32,792 nt of DNA from an uncultured Fibrobacterota bacterium (GTDB lineage Bacteria > Fibrobacterota > Fibrobacteria > Fibrobacterales > Fibrobacteraceae). Positions 17,338 through 26,064 of this stretch are shown here, piece by piece. The stretch spans positions 1 through 32,792 of the forward strand of contig CAIRAY010000131.1 in NCBI GenBank assembly GCA_903876665.1, written 5' to 3'. Both the position numbers and the translations under genes were made by a program. Positions within the stretch are counted from its first letter, which is position 1. The number at the start of each line of letters is the position of its first letter. Below the pieces are notes generated by a model. The model did not search any database. It worked only from the letters and a program-made list of their open reading frames with translations, and was not told where the DNA came from.

Positions 17338-17688
17338 ATGAGCACAAATCACGACATTACAAATCAGGATTCTTCCCAGCATGGTTCTGTGGCCAGTTAT
17401 AGCCTGGGATTTCTCCTTTCTATTCTTTTGACTTTGGTTCCCTACTTCCTGGTAGTGAATCACAACCTCAGCAAAAGCTACCTGATTGCTGCAGTCGTTT
17501 CGGCGGCGATCCTGCAGCTGTGGATTCAGCTTCGCTTCTTCCTGCATCTCAACCGTGGTTCCTTCTTTTCCTTTGTATTCACTGCGATCATTGTGGTGAT
17601 CATCGTCTTTGGATCCCTCTGGATCATGCACGACCTGAATTATTTCATGATGGATCCCATCATGAATCCGACCCATCAAGCGCCATGA
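17338..17688 (+). CDS. cyoD: Cytochrome bo3 quinol oxidase subunit IV
   Basis: Small membrane subunit of 116 residues (E. coli 109) with three helices and the segment IQLRFFLHLN typical of CyoD. The ATG at 17338 lies one base after the cyoC stop and is preferred over an in-frame GTG-type upstream start that would overlap cyoC. It assists assembly of the oxidase core. Its stop overlaps the cyoE start by ATGA. Confidence 0.95.
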   Translation: MSTNHDITNQDSSQHGSVASYSLGFLLSILLTLVPYFLVVNHNLSKSYLIAAVVSAAILQLWIQLRFFLHLNRGSFFSFVFTAIIVVIIVFGSLWIMHDLNYFMMDPIMNPTHQAP

Positions 17689-18536
17689 AGAATTTCATCT
17701 CCCTCACCAAGCCGGGGATCATTTTCGGAAACGGGATTGCGGTGGTGGGCGGTTATTTTCTGGGTGCCCACAGTCATTTCGATTGGCGGGTTTTCCTGAT
17801 GGCTTTGCTGGGAATCTCACTGATCATTGCCTCCGCAGGGGCCTTCAATAACTTCATTGACCGCGACATTGACCGCCTGATGGAGCGAACCCGCAACCGC
17901 CCCATGGCCCGCGATTTGATTCAAGCATTTCCCGCCCTGGCCTTCGGAACTGTTCTGGGAGTGCTCGGAAGCGTGGTGCTCATTTTAGAAACCAATTTGT
18001 TGACTGCCATTGTCGCATTTTTCGGGTTTTTCATTTATGTGGTGATTTACAGTCTTTGGCTCAAGCGCACTTCGATCCATGGCACGGTGGTAGGAAGCCT
18101 TTCGGGTGCGGTGCCCCCGGTGGTCGGTTATTGCGCAGCCACCAACCGCTTTGATTTGCCCGCTCTTCTGCTCATTCTGATTCTGTGTTTTTGGCAGATG
18201 CCCCACTCCTATGCGATTGGTTTCTACCGGGCCAGCGATTTTCGCAATGCCAGGATCCCCTTGCTTCCTCTGCTGAAAAGTGCCCCCATCGCCAAGGCCC
18301 TCATGCTCATTTACGCGGGAGGCTTTGTGGTCACATCTGTTCTACTCACCATTCTAGGGTACACTGGATTGACGTTTGCCCTGTTCATGGGAATCGGCGG
18401 TCTTTTTTGGGTTATTCAGGTGGCCCAGGGCTTTTGGGCCAAGGACGACGGCCTTTGGGCGCGCAAGGTATTTCTAACTTCCATCCTTATGGTGACATTG
18501 TTGAGCCTAATGCTCGTGGTGGACGCGAGTGTCTAA
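17685..18536 (+). CDS. cyoE: Protoheme IX farnesyltransferase (heme O synthase)
   Basis: Inner-membrane prenyltransferase that farnesylates heme B to heme O, the cofactor of the bo3 oxidase. It has 283 residues (E. coli 296) with about nine helices. The Asp-rich catalytic motif NNFIDRDIDRLMERTRNRPM is clear at about 60-80, and GAVPPVVGY is the second family motif. The start is the ATG that overlaps the cyoD stop. Being last of the cyo genes ties heme supply to oxidase synthesis. No cofactor-A synthase (CtaA) is seen, consistent with a heme O enzyme. Confidence 0.96.
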   Translation: MKNFISLTKPGIIFGNGIAVVGGYFLGAHSHFDWRVFLMALLGISLIIASAGAFNNFIDRDIDRLMERTRNRPMARDLIQAFPALAFGTVLGVLGSVVLILETNLLTAIVAFFGFFIYVVIYSLWLKRTSIHGTVVGSLSGAVPPVVGYCAATNRFDLPALLLILILCFWQMPHSYAIGFYRASDFRNARIPLLPLLKSAPIAKALMLIYAGGFVVTSVLLTILGYTGLTFALFMGIGGLFWVIQVAQGFWAKDDGLWARKVFLTSILMVTLLSLMLVVDASV

Positions 18537-19773
18537 GAATCGGATCCTAGCCGTAGTCTTCCTCACCATTTTTATCGACATGATGGGCATGGGTATTCTG
18601 ATCCCCACTTTCCCCATGTTGATTGCCCCCCACGCATTGCATCGGATCATTCCTTCCACATGGACCGTCGCCCAAGGCTTCATCCTGGGAGGGTGGCTGC
18701 TTGCCACCTTTCCCATCATGCAGTTTTTCTTTTCCCCGCTTTTGGGCCAGCTGGCCGACCGCTATGGCCGGCGCCGGGTTTTGGCCCTTTCCCTCGCAGG
18801 AACCTCGGTTTCCTATGTGTTGTTTGCAATCGGCATCATCACACACAACATTCCATTGCTATTTTTTTCCCGCATGGTGGATGGAGCCACGGGTGGAAAC
18901 ATTTCTGTGGCCCAGGCGGTCATCGGGGATGTAAGCTCTCCCGAACATCGTGCCCGGAATTTCGGCCTTGTGGGAGTAGCTCTGGGACTCGGCTTCATTC
19001 TTGGTCCCTTCCTGGGTGGAGTTCTTTCGGACCCATCCCTGGTCCCCTGGTTCCACATCACAACGCCCTTTTATTTCGCAGCCCTTTTGGCTCTCATCAA
19101 TGTTTTGCTGGTCCTGTGGCTCCTGCCGGAGACCCTGCAGCATGTCAATCCCGAGCCCATTCAATGGAAGCGCCCCTTGGCGAACATTGCCCAAGTATTT
19201 CGCGTCCCAGAACTGCGTAGCACCATTCCGGCAATTTTCCTCTTCAACTCGGGCTTCACCTTCTTCACCACCTTTTGGGGAGTGGTGCTGGCCGAGGATT
19301 TTGGCTTTTCCCAGGGCCACATCGGAAACTTTTTTGGCTTCATGGGAATCATGGTCGTCCTCTCCCAAGGGGGCCTCGTCCGGAGGCTTTCGGGCAAGGT
19401 ACAAGATTACCGTGTGCTTCGCTTTTCCATTTTTGCCACCGGCTTTTGCCTAGTGCCCTACTACTTCATCCCGGGCGACAAACCCCTGTGGATCTACGCC
19501 ATTCCGCCCTTCCTGGCCATTGCCATGGCTCTGACCAAATCCTTCAGCGGGGCCCTTCTGACCCGAATCACCCGACCACAAATCCGGGGCGAAGTCATGG
19601 GCATCAACTCCAGCGCAAACGCCCTGGCCCAAGTATTGCCGGCCATTCTTGCCGGGTACCTCGCCGCCGAGCACGCTCGTTTACCCATTTTGGTGGGCAG
19701 CATCACCGTACTTGCGGGAGGAGTGGTTTTTTGGAAAGGGATAAATAGGCTTCTCAACAACCCCATTCCCTAG
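18529..19773 (+). CDS. Major facilitator superfamily exporter (DHA1/TetA-like)
   Basis: Inner-membrane transporter of 414 residues with about 12 helices. It carries MFS motif A, GQLADRYGRRRVL, after helix 2, and the antiporter-type GFILGPFLGG segment in helix 5. The N-terminal FIDMMGMGILIPTFPML resembles TetA-like drug:proton antiporters; the substrate is unknown. The start is GTG at 18529, overlapping the cyoE stop by 8 bp, so it is cotranscribed with cyoABCDE. In E. coli the MFS gene yajR also lies just after cyoE, but the C-terminal domain of YajR is absent here. Confidence 0.9.
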   Translation: MSKNRILAVVFLTIFIDMMGMGILIPTFPMLIAPHALHRIIPSTWTVAQGFILGGWLLATFPIMQFFFSPLLGQLADRYGRRRVLALSLAGTSVSYVLFAIGIITHNIPLLFFSRMVDGATGGNISVAQAVIGDVSSPEHRARNFGLVGVALGLGFILGPFLGGVLSDPSLVPWFHITTPFYFAALLALINVLLVLWLLPETLQHVNPEPIQWKRPLANIAQVFRVPELRSTIPAIFLFNSGFTFFTTFWGVVLAEDFGFSQGHIGNFFGFMGIMVVLSQGGLVRRLSGKVQDYRVLRFSIFATGFCLVPYYFIPGDKPLWIYAIPPFLAIAMALTKSFSGALLTRITRPQIRGEVMGINSSANALAQVLPAILAGYLAAEHARLPILVGSITVLAGGVVFWKGINRLLNNPIP

Positions 19774-19876
19774 CCCTCGGAGACCCAATTTAAGTGGAGT
19801 GCGCTCAATCAAAATAACAGCACCCATTTGAATTTATCGTAATTTGATGCCAGGAAGAAAAATTGCTTAAATCTCA

Positions 19877-19906
19877 TTGACAAATAAAGGCCATTTTATG
19901 GACAAT
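19877..19906 (+). promoter_or_regulatory. Probable sigma-70 type promoter of the SPFH operon
   Basis: A perfect TTGACA (19877-19882) and GACAAT (19901-19906) are separated by 18 bp. Transcription would start about 25 bp before the ATG at 19939, just ahead of its GGAG ribosome binding site. It is the only good promoter seen before the six-gene cluster. Confidence 0.55.
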
Positions 19907-19938
19907 CGTCCCACGATGGAATTCCTTTTGGAGATTTT

Positions 19939-21132
19939 ATGGCAATTATCGATTTAGTGCGCTGGGATCCTGGTCAAAACTCAGGCAACCTAAAAAACCC
20001 CGTCTATGCCTGGCGGTTTCCCGAAACCAACCTGAGCACATTCACTCAGCTCATTGTGGCAGAGTCCCAAGAAGCCGTTCTCTTTAGCAAGGGCCGCATG
20101 GTCGGCAAATTCGGACCTGGCAAGCATACGCTGAGCACCGAAAATTTGCCCGTATTGCGCAGTCTTTTTGGATTGCCCTTTGGGGGCAAAAACCCCTTTT
20201 CCGCCGAAGTGTGGTTTATCAATAGGGTCACTCCCCTGAATCTGGACTGGGACACAGACAACATGCGCTACCATGATCCAGACTACAAGACCATGGTACC
20301 CTTAATGGCCAAAGGCCGCTACGGCCTCAAAGTGGTCGATGCAGAACGGTTTTTAGTCAAGCTGGTGGGCACAGCCCCAGAGTTTACCGCAGCCATGCTT
20401 ACGGATCATTTTTCCGGAGCTTTAGTATCCAAAACCAAATCCACCCTATTGCAGGCTATGCAGAGTTCTCAGATTGGGATAAAGAGCATTGGAGCTTACC
20501 TCGATCCTCTTTCTCAATCATTGTCCCTGAGTATGGCTCCTTTTTGGGAAGAATTTGGCTTTGCCCTGCAATCCATCTACATCACATCGATTGACATTGA
20601 CGACCGCACTGCAGATGGGCAACACATCCTTGAAGCCATGGCACAACAAAGCGCACAAAGCATTGCTGGCTATACCTGGCAACAGAGCCAGTCCTTCGAA
20701 GTCGCCAAAGACGCCATGAGCAATACGGGCAGTGGTGGAATATTAGGTGCATTGATGATGACTGGTGGCCTGATGGGTGGCGGAGGAATGATGGGTGGGG
20801 CGTCCATGCAGCCTCAAACCCCCAGCGCCAATTTGAGTTCCCAGGCTTCCGGGCAATTTGGCTCCGCACAACCCGCCCGGGATGTATTTTGCTCTCATTG
20901 CTCCAAAAAATTCCCCAACTCCGCAAAATTCTGCCCGCATTGCGGAGACCCCTATAAACCCTGCCCCCGATGTGGCACCGATAACGACGACAAGGCATCA
21001 CGGTGTGTCAGTTGCGGACAGACCTTGGGAAACGCCCAATCGTCAGGAAGCTCTGACGCCTGTGGTCGCTGTGGTACCGGCATAAATCCAGGTGCGGCAT
21101 TTTGTCCAAATTGCGGTTTAAAAACCCATTAA
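19939..21132 (+). CDS. SPFH-domain protein with three C-terminal zinc ribbons (YdjI-like)
   Basis: Cytoplasmic or membrane-peripheral protein of 397 residues. The first about 250 residues look like the SPFH/band-7 subgroup called 'virion core protein' (YdjI-like), with ESQEAVLFSKGRMVGKFGPG and NPFSAEVWFINRVTPL. A Gly/Met-rich linker (about 262-290) leads to three CxxC...CxxC zinc ribbons starting at C318, C342 and C375. In Bacillus subtilis YdjI helps place PspA at the membrane; no PspA gene is present here. It is first in a six-gene operon, with a GGAG ribosome binding site and its own promoter. It may form an oligomeric membrane platform for the products that follow. Confidence 0.85.
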   Translation: MAIIDLVRWDPGQNSGNLKNPVYAWRFPETNLSTFTQLIVAESQEAVLFSKGRMVGKFGPGKHTLSTENLPVLRSLFGLPFGGKNPFSAEVWFINRVTPLNLDWDTDNMRYHDPDYKTMVPLMAKGRYGLKVVDAERFLVKLVGTAPEFTAAMLTDHFSGALVSKTKSTLLQAMQSSQIGIKSIGAYLDPLSQSLSLSMAPFWEEFGFALQSIYITSIDIDDRTADGQHILEAMAQQSAQSIAGYTWQQSQSFEVAKDAMSNTGSGGILGALMMTGGLMGGGGMMGGASMQPQTPSANLSSQASGQFGSAQPARDVFCSHCSKKFPNSAKFCPHCGDPYKPCPRCGTDNDDKASRCVSCGQTLGNAQSSGSSDACGRCGTGINPGAAFCPNCGLKTH

Positions 21133-21148
21133 GGACCAGGAGGGCGCG

Positions 21149-21871
21149 ATGAATAAGTATGTAATCATGTTTCTGGGTATCGCCTTAATTGCCCTGGGCT
21201 TCTATTTAGTCGTGGATGTCCACCCTTGGGCGGCCATGATCTGGCTGGACCTGGTGGTCATTATCTGCGTATTTCTGGGGTATTTTTCCAACACGTTCCT
21301 GCTCGGCCAAAGTCGGCAAGTATTTGGGCGCACCATTCCAAGCATTGGAATGCGCTGGACCATTGTGAGCTGGTACTCCACCCTGGCCATTTTGGGAATC
21401 ATTTTCGCGCACTGGCTACATTTGGATTTCAAGTTCGCCATTCTTTATCAATTAGCTCTGGCATTTGGAGTCCTTCTCAGCTCTCAAATTGCTCAAAGCG
21501 CGAACACCCACACAGTAGCCATCCAAAGAAATGAAGCTCAAGGCCTAAGCAGTCTCGATACCATCCGAAATCTCTTTGATGTCAATTCCGGAAGGATACT
21601 GGCCCTTGCAGGAAGTATGCCTGCAGTTGCCAAGGACTTTGCAAAGCTACAGGAAGATCTCCGCTTTCTTAGTGCATCATCCCAATCCATGGCTTTGGAT
21701 TATGATGCCAAGATTCTTCAAGAATCATTTGCCCTATTCCAGGTACTCGATTTGGCCAATAGTGGCACACAAAACGACCAGTTGCACACCGGCATCAATC
21801 GGATCAAAGAGCTGGTTCGGCAACGCAAGAATATCAAACAGCAAGGTGACTACAAGGAGTTCATGTCATGA
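21149..21871 (+). CDS. Four-helix membrane protein, function unknown
   Basis: I do not recognise the family. The 240 residues show four hydrophobic helices in the first half (about 5-24, 29-50, 70-90 and 95-115) and a soluble, mainly helical second half (about 120-240) that should lie in the cytoplasm. An AGGAGG ribosome binding site lies 5 bp before the ATG. It is the second gene of the SPFH operon, and its stop overlaps the next start by ATGA, which suggests that the two membrane proteins are made together. A membrane anchor for the complex is a reasonable guess. Confidence 0.87.
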   Translation: MNKYVIMFLGIALIALGFYLVVDVHPWAAMIWLDLVVIICVFLGYFSNTFLLGQSRQVFGRTIPSIGMRWTIVSWYSTLAILGIIFAHWLHLDFKFAILYQLALAFGVLLSSQIAQSANTHTVAIQRNEAQGLSSLDTIRNLFDVNSGRILALAGSMPAVAKDFAKLQEDLRFLSASSQSMALDYDAKILQESFALFQVLDLANSGTQNDQLHTGINRIKELVRQRKNIKQQGDYKEFMS

Positions 21872-24105
21872 GTGGAAAAGTATTTGCGGAATCTGCAGAT
21901 CTTATTGAAGATCAATCCAAAGTGTTATTTGATTACTTGGCCCAGGTTGCGGCCAAAATTGTAACGGAAGAAGAACGCATCGAAAAGGAAATCGCGACCC
22001 GGCGCGAAAACCTGGTGCAGATTGCCGCACAGATCCAAAGCAAAGGCTCCTTGATGATAGGCCTCTTCGTTGGAGCCGGTATTTGCATCCCTCTGGGCTT
22101 TTTGGCTCACCCTATTTTATTTGTTGTGGCTATTGGCCTAGCGATTGTCGCCTTTGTTCAACTGTCGGCCAAAAAAGCACTGGCAATCCAGGCAACAACC
22201 GCAACCACCGAAATTTCGGTCTTTGAGGATGAATTCAAAAAGATTCGCCGCGATTACAAGGTACACAAAATTGGAGTTGGGTTTGTTCAAGTGGCCACCC
22301 AGATTCCCTTTGAAGGCGGAAGCTTTTTGCTGGATCACACGGGTACCGCAAAAAACCAGCAGTTTAGTTTGTATTCAGTAAAAAACCAAGGCGAATTCAT
22401 TCAAAACATTTCAGAACTCGATCAAGCCTTGCAATCACTCCCGGTCGTGGAATCCAATTCCGCTATGGAAGATGTAAATACCTCCGAGCATTCCCGTTCC
22501 ATTCAGAATGTGGCTTACTATGACTACCTTGGTGGCCTGGATCGAAATATGCGCTCCGCCACCTATTTGCTGAATGACCTGGATTGTCATACCGTTTCCT
22601 TGCCCATCATTGAGCCAGGGCAACAATACGCCACCACGTTGGCACAACATGGCAGCACAAGCACCCCTACAGGTCCTGTTTTCGAACTCTTTCCAACCGA
22701 CGCTTGCAAGGACGACCTGGAGCAGTTCCGCAAGCTCAATGAAATGCGCAAAGCCCTGGAAAACCAAACGACCCAGTTTGAGGAGTTTTTACAGAACCTG
22801 ATGGTAAATCTGGCTCAAACCGTTCAGTATGTAACCATGTCCAAAATGAATTCCACCAGTCACCTCGTGGATCATGGGAATCAAATCCTATTCAATTCTT
22901 TAAAAGCGGCATACAACCATTACTCCCCTCAACTCGAAGCAGAAGAAATCGAACGCATTCGAGGGGAGCGTTTTGATTACCAAGAGTCTGTGGATAGCTA
23001 TCATCCATTTGAACTTAAGCAGAGTTCGCGTGTTCGTTATGATGTGGTCTCCAAAAATTGGGTTTCCGAAGATGGTCGTCGCACAAGCTTCCCTTTTGGT
23101 GTCCATCAGATTCATGAAGAAGTAATCGGACCTGTGGTGCAAAATTTGATGCGCGAAACCCGCCTCGAAAGATTGAAGATTTACAATGGAATCAAAGACC
23201 AGAAGTTAGACTATTTAAACCAGTGGCATCGTGACACGGATGACTTTTATGGTCGCAACCGAGTTGAAGGCAGTACGCTGATCAACCTGATGCAAGGGAG
23301 TCTGACCGAATTTACTTCGGCAGTCAATCAGTTCAAGACTTTTGAAGGAACCTTGAATGCCATGAAAGGAGGCGGTTCTTCTGGAATCGTTGAAGCCAAA
23401 GGCTCATCCGAAGAAACGGTTCTAGAATATGAAGTCGCGATGGGCGTGTTCCGCAATGCACAAACGGAATTCAACGATTACGCCGATCGCCTGAAAGAAG
23501 ACATTGACCGTCGAGCACATGAGTTCGGCTATATTGAATTCTTTGATGCTTCTCTGCGTGATGCTCCCGCCCGAGATTTTGCCGGAGCCATGAGCTCGGT
23601 GGGTGACTTGGAGGTGCGTCGCAAGTCGTTACTGGGGGTCAATCCCTATTTTGCGGCAACCGCAGAATTACCTCCCCAAATCCAAATGGCTGATTCGGTA
23701 GCACAGGGCCTCTCTTTTGACCTGGTTCGTTTTGCTAGAGAATCTCAGGTCAAAGAAGTTTCCCTGGATTCAATCCTGGGAGACGTATCCCCTGCCCCAG
23801 AAGCTCCCAAGGCCCAACCCTCACAAGAATCCAATGAGCCCGAAAATTCCGAACCGGATGACGAGGAAATGACTGAAGAATCCTCCGAAGAGGAAGAAGT
23901 AGAAAATTTGGAAGATGACGAAGAAGAGACTGAAGAATCAGAAGAAGAAGAGGACGAAGAGGATGAGGATGAGGACGAAGACGAAGAGGATGAGGATGAT
24001 GCACCACCACCTCCACCGCCCCCTTCTCGGCCGCCCCCTCCGCCACCCCCTTCTCGGCCACCACCCCCTCCACCCCGTCCCAACTTCGATAGAATCAATC
24101 TCTAA
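21868..24105 (+). CDS. Large membrane protein with acidic and poly-proline tail, unknown
   Basis: No known family is recognised in these 745 residues. An N-terminal helical segment (about 10-58) precedes a tight transmembrane hairpin (about 62-79 and 82-99), so both ends should face the cytoplasm. The middle (about 110-640) is a large mixed domain with several coiled-coil-prone stretches. Residues about 661-711 are almost all Glu and Asp. They are followed by three poly-proline runs broken by SR dipeptides (about 712-740) and a short end, FDRINL. The tail resembles a docking region for proline-binding domains. Note that GYF_2 proteins are encoded in the facing operon. Third gene of the SPFH cluster. 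Confidence 0.88.
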   Translation: MSGKVFAESADLIEDQSKVLFDYLAQVAAKIVTEEERIEKEIATRRENLVQIAAQIQSKGSLMIGLFVGAGICIPLGFLAHPILFVVAIGLAIVAFVQLSAKKALAIQATTATTEISVFEDEFKKIRRDYKVHKIGVGFVQVATQIPFEGGSFLLDHTGTAKNQQFSLYSVKNQGEFIQNISELDQALQSLPVVESNSAMEDVNTSEHSRSIQNVAYYDYLGGLDRNMRSATYLLNDLDCHTVSLPIIEPGQQYATTLAQHGSTSTPTGPVFELFPTDACKDDLEQFRKLNEMRKALENQTTQFEEFLQNLMVNLAQTVQYVTMSKMNSTSHLVDHGNQILFNSLKAAYNHYSPQLEAEEIERIRGERFDYQESVDSYHPFELKQSSRVRYDVVSKNWVSEDGRRTSFPFGVHQIHEEVIGPVVQNLMRETRLERLKIYNGIKDQKLDYLNQWHRDTDDFYGRNRVEGSTLINLMQGSLTEFTSAVNQFKTFEGTLNAMKGGGSSGIVEAKGSSEETVLEYEVAMGVFRNAQTEFNDYADRLKEDIDRRAHEFGYIEFFDASLRDAPARDFAGAMSSVGDLEVRRKSLLGVNPYFAATAELPPQIQMADSVAQGLSFDLVRFARESQVKEVSLDSILGDVSPAPEAPKAQPSQESNEPENSEPDDEEMTEESSEEEEVENLEDDEEETEESEEEEDEEDEDEDEDEEDEDDAPPPPPPPSRPPPPPPPSRPPPPPPRPNFDRINL

Positions 24106-24116
24106 GGAGTGGAACC

Positions 24117-25046
24117 ATGTCATCTACAATCAATGTAAATGTTAGTACTCAACCCATGGCAAGAAGCGTAAGCGAAGTTTCACGCCATGTCCAGGGTACC
24201 TCCGTAGCGGTGATCGCCATGAAAACCGCGACCGTCATTGCAGAACAAAATGCAGCGGACCACATCAGCAATGAAGTCACCACAGGATTTCATCGCTTAA
24301 TCATGTCACAAGTGGCCCAGAAGGCCGCCAAAGCAAAAGCAGTTGTTGACTCCAAACAACAGGAATTGCTACACCTCAAAATTTCCTTGCAACATGTACG
24401 AGCACAAATGGAACGCGATTTCCATCGCATCTCGCACCGGTATGGAAAATTATTCAAAGCTTTGAATGACGCCCTCATCATGCGGGTTCGGGAACTTGAC
24501 CGGATGGCGTACGCACTTCCCCGCGAACATTTCCGCAACATGGAAACCCGCGTAAGGGGTTTCGCAGTACAGCCATCCATCCATCAAGAGGAAAGTGTGG
24601 TAGGGTCCCAATTGCTGGCAATGGTTAAATCGCGACAACATGTCCGTAATTCTATAGAAGCGATGGGTGGAATTTTGAACAAGGGACAATCCCTTAAAAA
24701 TACCATGGCTAAAATCCTTGACACCAAATTTGTCGCCCAGGAAACACCGATCCTGGTTCCCCTGCTTGTCCTTGAATGCGACGACATGAACATCGGCCTG
24801 CAACGGAAATCCCTATATACCCCACGCGCCATTTCTTTGCTTGGGGCCAGACAGGCCGAAATTCATCAATGTTTTCAGGGCGCAAACTGGCAAGATGTCC
24901 CTGACGAAACTCGTCAATTGGTAATGGCAAAATGTATCGAATCCGCATCATCTCTTCAGACTTCTGATCGAATCCGGGCTTTGATCATTAACCTTGCTAA
25001 AGCCTCAAATTGGCAGGTAGCTGGAGGAATATCAGATGGGGTATAG
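24117..25046 (+). CDS. Helical protein, paralogue 1 of a pair, unknown
   Basis: 309 residues with no signal peptide or membrane helix. Residues about 30-135 are predicted helical and match the next gene product: both have an Ala-rich stretch, a long helix, and the block MERDFHRISHRYGKLFKAL followed by RVRELDRMAY. No named family is recognised. An AAGGAG ribosome binding site precedes the ATG. It overlaps the next gene by 11 bp. The pair could form a hetero-oligomeric coiled-coil layer in the proposed complex. The PspA/ESCRT-III helical family was considered, but no signature is convincing. Confidence 0.87.
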   Translation: MSSTINVNVSTQPMARSVSEVSRHVQGTSVAVIAMKTATVIAEQNAADHISNEVTTGFHRLIMSQVAQKAAKAKAVVDSKQQELLHLKISLQHVRAQMERDFHRISHRYGKLFKALNDALIMRVRELDRMAYALPREHFRNMETRVRGFAVQPSIHQEESVVGSQLLAMVKSRQHVRNSIEAMGGILNKGQSLKNTMAKILDTKFVAQETPILVPLLVLECDDMNIGLQRKSLYTPRAISLLGARQAEIHQCFQGANWQDVPDETRQLVMAKCIESASSLQTSDRIRALIINLAKASNWQVAGGISDGV

Positions 25047-26064
25047 AGAGAGCCATTCAGGCAGTATTAGCGGAACGGTTACCGTTTCCTACCCAAAGTC
25101 TGAATCGGGGGGAACAAAAACGGTCTCCTGGAATGAGACTGTCAATATTCATGTCCATGTTGACGATGATCCTTTTCAAGATAACATTCAGGATCTTAAA
25201 CATCATGTAGACGAAGTCACTGCATGCGTTGTAGCCACCGAGGCTGCCCAGGTTGCAAGCAAATATGCGGCGGCAAATCAAATTGCCGATAGCATTATTA
25301 ACGGCTTTGGCGGATTGATCCGCAGTGAAATCGAACAGCAGATGGCAGAAATCAAGTCGATGTTGCCACCACGTTTTGTTGAGCTTCAGCAATACATGGT
25401 GCGCTTCAAAAATCTTTCTGCGCAAATGGAGCAAGACTACCAGCGTATTTCCGGGCGCTACCAAAAACTCTTTTCCGATCTCGATAAAGAGCTACGGTTG
25501 CGCATCGGTGTCTTGGACAAGGCATGCTTTAGTTTACAAGATTCCACCGCAAAGCAATTATCCAGCGAACGCGCGGCAAGCCCCGTTATTACGGCAAGTC
25601 TCGGGGCAAGCGAGCATTCCGATGCCCAGGCAAACCTGCTGTCTTGGACTCTTCGGCAACGGATAAGAGGCATGATCAAAAGTGCCGGCAACCAAATCGA
25701 AGCCAGTGCCTCTTTGTCAAAACGACTGAGTGGCATTCGATCCGGAGACGAGTCACAAAGTGGACCCGTGTACGCTCCTTTCTTGTACATGGAGTCTGAC
25801 GGGAACAACATGATGGAACAAAAAATCATGGTTCCCGCACTTGGCTCCGCTCGGGGAATACTCAAGGACCATAGCGCAACCTTGCAAGAAAAAATGCAAG
25901 GGCACACCACATGGACCCAACCCACAGAATCAGAACACAAAAAAATGACAACCCACATCAATTCAAAAATCGTCGCAGGACAATTTAGCCCACGGGTATC
26001 CGCAATGATTCAGCAATTGTGGACCGAACAGAAACTTAGCGTATCGCAAGGAGAACAGGCATGA
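25036..26064 (+). CDS. Helical protein, paralogue 2 of a pair, unknown
   Basis: 342 residues, cytoplasmic by sequence. The N-terminus (about 8-45) is beta-rich with alternating Ser/Thr/Val. Residues about 60-170 are helical and match paralogue 1, with MEQDYQRISGRYQKLFSDL followed by RIGVLDKACF. The C-terminal half differs between the two. A GGAGG ribosome binding site lies 8 bp before the ATG inside the previous gene, and the stop overlaps the next start by ATGA. Function unknown; retention of both copies in one operon suggests non-identical subunits of one structure. Confidence 0.87.
   Translation: MGYRESHSGSISGTVTVSYPKSESGGTKTVSWNETVNIHVHVDDDPFQDNIQDLKHHVDEVTACVVATEAAQVASKYAAANQIADSIINGFGGLIRSEIEQQMAEIKSMLPPRFVELQQYMVRFKNLSAQMEQDYQRISGRYQKLFSDLDKELRLRIGVLDKACFSLQDSTAKQLSSERAASPVITASLGASEHSDAQANLLSWTLRQRIRGMIKSAGNQIEASASLSKRLSGIRSGDESQSGPVYAPFLYMESDGNNMMEQKIMVPALGSARGILKDHSATLQEKMQGHTTWTQPTESEHKKMTTHINSKIVAGQFSPRVSAMIQQLWTEQKLSVSQGEQA

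Noticed and set aside
24117..26064. PspA/Vipp1 (ESCRT-III-like) identity for the helical paralogues
   Set aside because: Tempting because the first gene is YdjI-like, but length, beta-rich N-terminus of one copy and lack of recognisable PspA motifs do not support it.
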